A stretch of DNA of 64,000 nucleotides from Uranotaenia lowii (Eukaryota > Arthropoda > Insecta > Diptera > Culicidae). The stretch lies in contig NC_073691.1 of assembly GCF_029784155.1 (NCBI RefSeq), forward strand, positions 122,365,474-122,429,473, given 5' to 3'. A program made the position numbers and the translations under genes. The notes below the pieces were generated by a model. That model did no database searches and was not told the DNA's origin. It saw only the letters and a program-made list of their open reading frames with translations. Positions 57,781 through 64,000 of the stretch are shown here, in pieces; position 1 is the first letter of the stretch, and every line of letters begins with the position of its first letter.

Positions 57781-57798
57781 TGTAGTCAATATTTTTTT

Positions 57799-58102
57799 AT
57801 AGTTGGAAAATGGTCAATTTGTATAATCTTTATTTAAATTAGAACTCAGAACAACTAAAAACAAACTTGCAAAGGATTGTTTTTGGAAAGATTAATTTTT
57901 TCGCACTTCAAAACTTTTCGTCTCACTTTATTTACTAATCAATTCATCACACATTGAAAGTCAGTTTAAGCACTTCATTAAATAAAAAGGTATCTATATA
58001 AATTCAAGCTAAGCCGTTTCATTATTCCGCTGGCTGCCCCTGCAGGTATTCTAGGAAAGCGTTTTGCTACTTCTAATTTCAGTTTACGGTAGAGCATCGT
58101 CT
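57799..58102. other. stretch without recognised features
   Basis: AT-rich; no match or gene seen. Confidence 0.35.
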
Positions 58103-58200
58103 AGGCGTGGCTTAGTGGCAGCGTATTTGGCTATTATCTTGAAGGGTCGTGGTTTAAATCTGGTTACATGACTAATTTTTACCATTAGGTTATTTGATTG
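58103..58200 (+). mobile_element. possible third tRNA-like SINE head
   Basis: GGCGTGGCTTAGTGGCAGCG resembles an A box region and, about 45 bases on, GTGGTTTAAATCTGGT resembles a decayed B box. The following ~60 bases include a CGTCATGTAT direct repeat (58230-58250). Either an old SINE head or a decayed tRNA gene. The 58261-58487 stretch after it shows nothing further. Confidence 0.4.
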
Positions 58201-58487
58201 CTTGAGTAAGCAAATAAAACAAATGTGTCGTCATGTATCGTCATGTATCGAACAAAACAATTAAGTAGCATAAGTTGAGTTGATGGGAGGAATAAAATAA
58301 AATGGATGCCAAAATAAACCGACAACAACACATGGAGTGCAGCATAGTATCAACATAAAGCTGGTGGTGACTGATATAAAAGACGAGAGGAGAGATTTTT
58401 TTTTTGTTTTTGCTCATTTAACGATTACTTGTGAGCTGAACAGAAGGCCGTTCAAATTTATAATGGAACCTCAAAGTTTCAATACTA

Positions 58488-61400
58488 ACTTACTTACTTA
58501 ATGATCCCGCGCCGATCCTCCGGTGCACAGGGCCATGGTAAAAGACCTCCACTATTGACGATCCGGAACCAGCGTCTTAACCTGGTCCCAGTCAAGATTC
58601 TCGTTGACAGTTCGGATTTCAGCGGCTAGGCTTCGCCGCCACGAGTTTCTGGGTTTGCCTCTTCTTCGATGACCTTCTGGATTCCAATCTAGCACCTCTC
58701 TGCAAATCTCGTTTTCATCTTTTCGCAGCGTGTGCCCAATCCATCTCTACTTACGTTCCCGAATCTCGATTTCTAGCGCCCTTTGATGATACCGGCGATG
58801 TAGTTCCTCATTCGAGATCCAGTTGCCAGGCCACCAAGCGCGGATGATGTTCCGCAGGCAGCGGTTTACAAATACTTGCAGTTTTCGTGTCGTCACTGCA
58901 TATGTGCACCAAGTTTCGCACCCGTACAGCAATACGGATTTGACGTTTGAGTTGAAGATTCGGATTTTTGTTCGTAGAGAGATCTGGCGTGATTGCGAGA
59001 TGTTTCGGAGATTCGCAAACGCAAATCGGGCCTTTCTGATCCGGGTTTCGATGTCTTTCCTGGTACCACTATAAGGCGTTATCTGGCTACCAAGATACTG
59101 GAAGCACTCCACTTTCTCAACTTGTTGCCCACCTACCAAGAAACTGGAGGGATTTCCTGTGTTGATCTCCATCGACTTCGTCTTTCCGACATTGACTTTG
59201 AGACTTGCTGCCTTGGAACTTTCGGTGAGGTCGTCGAGTTTGCTCTGCATATCCGGTTGTGTTTGAGCGAGAGAAACAATATCGTCAGCCAAGTCAAGGT
59301 CGTTCAGTTGCTCCATTGTTGAAGAATTTTACGGCAATCCTCGGTTCGGTGCACAGTCGATCGATCCAGTCAGAATCTCATCTATTACGATTAGAAAAAG
59401 TAGCGGTGATAAAATACATCCTTGTCTCACTCCAGTAGTTCCCGGGATTGGTTCGGACAAGACACCGTCGTGCAAGACCTTGCACGAAAATGTCTCGTAT
59501 TGTGCTTCGATGAGATGGAATAGTTTCTCTGGTACTCCTCTTCGCCTTAAAGCCCCCCAGATATTTTCATGGTTAAGTTGGTCGAATGTTTTTTTCGAAA
59601 TCAACCAGCAGAAGAGAGCCCTGGAATTCGTTGATTTGTTCTAGTATGATTCGTAGCGTTGTGATGTGGTCCACACATGATCGTCCGGAATTCAGCTTGT
59701 TGCCGTCGGAGTGTAACGTCGATTTTCTCCTGGATCCTGTTCAGGGTCACTTTGCAGAGTACTTTGAGGATGGTACAGATCAACGTTGTGCCTCGCCAGT
59801 TACCGCACTCTGTCAGGTCTCCTTTCTTCGGGACCTTTACGAGGATACCCTGCATCCAGTTGGCCGGGAATGTTGCAGTATCCCAGATGTCAGCGAAAAG
59901 ACGGTGAAACACTTGTGCTGACAGGGCAGGGTCGGCTTTCAGCATTTCAGCGGGGATGCAATCGATCCCAGGTGCTTTGTTGGATTTCATGTTTTTGATT
60001 GCCGCTTCTATTTCAGACAGCGAAGGCGCTTCCGAGTTGACGCCATTTGTGCGACTTACTGTTGGTGCTTCAAGCTGCGGGTTCTGTTGGCCATCGCTTT
60101 TCGTGACTCGGAAGAGCTGTTCGAAGTGCTCAGTCCATCGTTTGAGCTGATCTGTTCGATCGGTCAATAACTGACCTGCTCGGTCTTTCAGCGGCATTCT
60201 TGCATTAGACCTTGCACCACTAAGGCGGCGAGAAATGTCATAAAGTAATCGGATATCTCCATTGGCGGCGGCTCTTTCCACCTCTTCGGCTAGGGAGTTT
60301 GTCCAGGCTCTCTTGTCTTGTCTACAAGCTCGTTTAACTGCCTTTTCCAGCTCCGCATAACGTAAGCGGAAGCTGCTTTAGCTTAACCGGTACATGCCTG
60401 CTCAATTCCGACTTTCGCCTTTCTCCGAGCATCGATCATCCTCCAAGTTTCATCCGACATCCATTCACTTCTTCTTTCACAAACTTTACCGAGAGTACCA
60501 TGGCTCGTCGTGATAAAGGCATTCTTGATTCCACACCACTGTTCTTCGACTGTTCCGTCTGTCGGCAGCTCCGAGGCTCGGGATTCTAACTGTTCAACGT
60601 ATGCTGTTTTCACCTCTGGATTCTCCAACCGGCGGACGTCGTATCGACACCCGACTTTCTCCTCGCGCCGATGGACACGCGCAACTCTCAGTCGTATCTC
60701 GCCAAGGACGAGATGATGGTCAGATGCAATGTCTGAGCTTTGTTTGTTGCGGACATCAAGAAGGCTCCATCTCCATTTTCGGCTGATGCAGATGTGGTCA
60801 ATTTGATTTTCTGTTCGGCCATCTCGGGATACCTAAGTGACCTTATGTGCTGGTCGATGGGAGAAGAGCGATCCACCGATCACCATGTTATTGTTGCCAC
60901 AAAATTCTACAAATAGCTCTCCGCTTTCGCTCATCTATCCTAGGCCATGGCGCCGCATGATGCGCTCAAGGTCCTGATTGTCGGAGCCAATCTTTGCATT
61001 GAAATTGCCCAAATGGATTTGAATGTCACCCTTCGGAATTTTCTCTACCACGCTTCTAACCCGTGTTCTAAATCTGGCTACGATTATTGTTTCGTTTATC
61101 GGTTCCCATCTAATGAGGGCCGCGTATGCCTGCAGGCTTAACAGGAAACCAGTTCCTCGTTCCCGAGTAGCATGTTCTCCTCGTATGCCAGAGTAAAGCA
61201 GGACTTGGCCGGACTGTGTCTTGTGTTCTCCAGTGTTAGGCCAACGGACTTCGCTCAGTCCCAGAATATCAAGCATGAGGCGGCTAGCTTCTCTAGCAAG
61301 TTGAGCCAGCTTGCCTTGTTGGGCAAGGGTTAAAACATTCCAAGCTCCAATTCGTGTCCGTGTTTTCATGCTAAAAGTCGTCGCCAAAGTTCCAGGTCGA

Positions 61401-61700
61401 TCATTTCTTTCGGATTCCGTAACAAGTTTATAAATCGGGAGCAGTAGGTTGTTAGCCTAAAGTCCCTATGGGGCTGCCATCTTGGACTTAGCTGGCGGGA
61501 GCCGCATTTCATAAATACAGCTGCTTACGGCAAGACAGACGTTGTTTGAGCCGCCCCTGACCTGGAGAACAGACGCTCGGTTGTTGTTGCACGCCGCCCC
61601 TGACCTGGGGGACAGACGCGTGCAGCCACCTTCTCAGTCTGCATGCGACCAAAGCATCCACCGGGGTTGGGTACTCGATCTACGCTTAGGTTACCCGCAA
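58488..61700 (-). mobile_element. RTE-like non-LTR retrotransposon, degenerate (minus strand)
   Basis: Single-ORF LINE in pieces, with endonuclease, RT and a C-terminal domain, ending in a short (AAGT)n tail at 58488-58502; such tails are typical of RTE-type LINEs. A GC-rich 5' region (61390-61700) includes the duplicated phrase CGCCCCTGACCTGG (61551 and 61597). The clade is inferred from WNVLTLAQQGKLAQL and the compact layout. Confidence 0.75.
58510..61387 (-). pseudogene. RTE-like LINE ORF (endonuclease-RT), broken
   Basis: Pieces in order on the minus strand: endonuclease start TRIGAWNVLTLAQQGKLAQL and LDILGLSEVRW (61387-60935); a second endonuclease part (60876-60688); a linker (60628-60383); RT start with NKAPGIDCIPAEMLK and NWRGTTLICTILKVLCKV (60281-59601); GVRQGCILSPLLFLIVIDEI (59604-59329); LADDIVSLAQT catalytic region, YLGSQITPYSGTRKDI and a C-terminal NWISNEELHRRYHQRAL (59316-58747); and a remnant in another frame to about 58510. 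Stops and frameshifts separate the pieces. Confidence 0.85.
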
Positions 61701-61789
61701 TAAGAACTTAAATTTTAGGCTGAATAAAACAAACTTCAGCTCATTGATTGAGCTGATGAAACTGTGTTAGACTTGTTTAACGAGACTTT

Positions 61790-62871
61790 TGGTTGCTCGG
61801 GTTGTTTTGCAAAACCACAACCGAGCGTCTGTTCTACAGGTCAGAGGTGGTTAAAACAGCGTATGTCTCGCAGCGAGCGACTGAATTTATGAAATGCGGC
61901 TCCCGCCAGCTAAGTCCAAGATACCAGCCCCATTGCAAGATAGGAAGCATATTCTTACAACCTACTGCTCCCGATTTATTAAATTGTTACGGAATCCGAA
62001 ATAAATTACCGACCTGAAATTTTGGCGACGACTTTTAGCATGAAAACACGGACACGAATTGGAACTTTGAACGTTATTAAACCTTGCCCAACAAGGCAAG
62101 CTGGCTAAACTTGCTAGAGAAGCTAGCCGCATCAAGCTTGAAATTCTGGGACTGAGCGAAGTCCTTTGGACTACTGCTGGAGAACACAATACACCGTCCG
62201 GGCAAGTCCTACTTTACTCTGACATACGAGGAGAACACGCTACTCAAGAAGAGTTGGTTTCGTGTTAAGCCCGCAGGCTCATGCGGCCCTCATTGGATGG
62301 GACCGATAAACGGAGGAATAATCGTAGCCAGATTTAGAACACGGGTTAGAAACCTTACAATGGCCCAGTGTTATGCGCCGACTGACGTTAGTGGTTTTCA
62401 TGAGAAAGGGCAGTTTAACAGTCGACATTCAAATCCACTTAGGTGACTATAACGCAAAAGTTGGCTCCGACAATCAGGACCTTGAGCACATCATGGGACG
62501 CTATGGTCTAGAACAGATGAGCAAAAATGGAGAGCTGTTTACAGAATTTTGTGGCAACAACAACATGGTTATCAGTGGATCGCTCTTCTCCCATCGACCT
62601 ACACATAAGGTCACTTAGGTATCCCGAGATCGTCGATCAAATTGACCACATATGCATCAGCCGGAATGGAGAAGGAGCCTTTTTAAAGTCCGCATTAAAA
62701 AAAATCGATTACATTGACCAACACCTCGTGCTTAGTGAAATAAATACGACTGAGAGTTGCAAGTGTCCCGCGGCGCTAGGAAATAGTCAGATGTCGGTAC
62801 AACGTTCATCGCACAGTGGTTCAAAATTTAAAAAAAAATTGGCAAAAATAAATAAAAAGCTTTTTTGTTAA
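61790..62871 (+). mobile_element. second RTE-like LINE copy, 5' part, head to head with the first
   Basis: Plus-strand copy of the same family: 5' region at 61790-62040 (sharing GCGGCTCCCGCCAGCTAAGT with the minus copy in inverse orientation), then endonuclease codons KTRTRIGTLNVIKPCPTRQA-like, degraded, followed by IQIHLGDYNAKVGSDNQDLE (about 62420) and SLRYPEIVDQIDHICIS (about 62610). It ends near 62760-62871 without RT. Heavily broken by frameshifts. Confidence 0.75.
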
Positions 62872-63598
62872 AGATTGTATGCGGAAAGATGAAAAAATAT
62901 TTTTTTTTTAAGTTTGCAATTTTTTCTCTGAAAAATGTCTAAGCCATAGCTGTCATGAGTTCGGTTCCAGTTCATTTCCAGCAAAAAAAATTATCATGTA
63001 GGAAATTCCACCCGAAGGATACATAAGCGAAGTATCAACAAGAGGCAAATTCAGTAAGATGCCAGAAAAAATGAAGCCAGACGAAATACAAAAAAAAAAT
63101 TTTTCTTCGTATGGTTGCGCCTCATTTGGACGCCTTTGGCATTTTCCAAGAATTTTTCCCGCCAACCCTATAGGATCAACCAATGCTATTGTATTGCTTT
63201 TAAAGGGTTATACCAGTTTCTGCACCAATGCGTAGAAGATAGTTTCTGATATCTTCAAATGAAAATTGTTAATTTATCACGTACAAACATTGCGAAAGAG
63301 TTAAGAAATTTCTGAAAAAATGAAAGCTCTGATTTGAGCTGCAAAATGAAAAATTTAATTCTCAATACTACTAATATCTCGGATTTAGAAAAATGACTGG
63401 ATAGATGTTTTCTATGTTTTTCATGTTATCAGTAATCGTCTGGTTTGAGCTTCATCGAAAAATATTTTCCTAATTGGAAAGTATCATGAAGTTTTGAAAA
63501 GTAAAATGAAAAATTAAAAAAGTTAAACAAAATTATCAAATTTAAATTCCATGGAGATACAGATATAAGATTTTAAGAATTCATAACATAAAATCAGT
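62872..63598. other. AT-rich stretch without gene
   Basis: Very AT-rich. Short frames only. Confidence 0.35.
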
Positions 63599-64000
63599 GT
63601 TCAATTATCGCCCCTGGCGGAATCAGCGATAGCATCAGAGTTTCTCTTATGGTTGAAATAAACGCTCACTCATTCAGATCATTACGAACCAGACTTAGTG
63701 GACTGTATTTTTACTTAATTAATTACAATAAAGCAGACTTCGACACAATCTGACTATGGTCTTCATGGCCTCTAACTAGCCCATTCTGGAATCTCTTACA
63801 CTCGCCTCAAGGGCCTCTCACACAGGCCACTCGGGCCGCTTACTTATGATCCTTACTCAAGGATGGCTGGTCGGGAAAAGAGATCGAACCAAGGACCAAC
63901 TTCGGCTCGACCCTGATAGGATCATCTTCGGTCCCGATGATACCCGATGTTTTTGGTGCGCAAAATTGCCGTTAAAGCCAGCAGCATGGCGATGCTTTTA
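63599..64000 (+). other. possible LTR-element end at the window edge, unassigned
   Basis: From TGTTCAATTATCGCCCCTGG the composition turns GC-richer, with AATAAACGC and ATTACAATAAAGC (possible polyadenylation signals) and later TTTTGGTGCGCAAAATTGCC, which has the look of an LTR junction and primer-binding site. The window ends before coding sequence could confirm it. Confidence 0.2.

Larger units (their letters stand above)
57123..57798. repeat. 18 bp target duplication around the SINE pair
   Basis: TGTAGTCAATATTTTTTT occurs at 57123-57140 and again at 57781-57798, immediately outside the two-SINE block. Length and T-rich 3' side fit LINE-mediated insertion. Confidence 0.75.

Overview
This 64 kb window is almost entirely transposable-element DNA from an AT-rich animal genome, most likely a dipteran and probably a mosquito. 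That placement is inferred from the mix of elements: a mag-like Ty3/gypsy element, BEL/Pao, jockey-like and RTE-like LINEs, a Penelope fragment, tRNA-derived SINEs and many TA-flanked MITEs. I found no intact host protein-coding gene, rRNA gene or functional tRNA gene. The few stretches free of recognisable repeats (about 0.1-0.5 kb, 5.6-6.9 kb, 30.6-31.3 kb and 46.8-48.3 kb) may be intronic or intergenic host DNA.

Layout. 0-6.9 kb: a possible promoter with a non-coding first exon, a truncated SINE with CATA microsatellites, then three MITEs in a row. 7.7-14.3 kb: a ~136 bp satellite whose monomers carry a hairpin, split by a 5.3 kb minus-strand Ty3/gypsy (mag-like) element with identical LTRs. 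14.3-20 kb: more MITEs, including two further copies of a ~950 bp family. 20.3-24 kb: a block of ~145 bp repeats in a TIR-bounded element, holding a perfect inverted repeat (165 bp arms, 1 nt spacer) with an 802 bp MITE inside one arm. 25.4-25.7 kb: Penelope reverse transcriptase remnant. 26.3-29.4 kb: a G-rich minisatellite invaded by nested DNA elements, then ~755 bp of TG repeat. 29.9-30.6 kb: TTAA-flanked MITE. 31.4 kb: SINE. 32.9-37.5 kb: multiply broken LINE. 37.65-38.06 kb: hAT-type MITE. 39.1-42.4 kb: jockey-like LINE with an open 997-codon ORF2. 42.7-45.7 kb: 3 kb TIR element. 48.4-56.6 kb: near-pristine BEL/Pao element with an open 1766-codon Gag-Pol. 57.1-57.8 kb: two different tRNA SINEs inside one target duplication. 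58.5-62.9 kb: two RTE-like LINEs head to head.

The most interesting result is the Ty3/gypsy element. Its Gag-Pol frame reads through only if two spliceosomal-type introns are removed: a 694 bp leader intron after a 16-nt coding exon beside the primer-binding site, and a 184 bp phase-0 intron inside the reverse transcriptase domain. The second is bounded by an AGGTGG direct repeat, as expected for intron gain by insertion. Because the LTRs are identical, the introns may have passed through recent retrotransposition. If so, unspliced RNA would be the genome and spliced RNA the Gag-Pol message. The second structure of note is the long perfect palindrome interrupted by a MITE.
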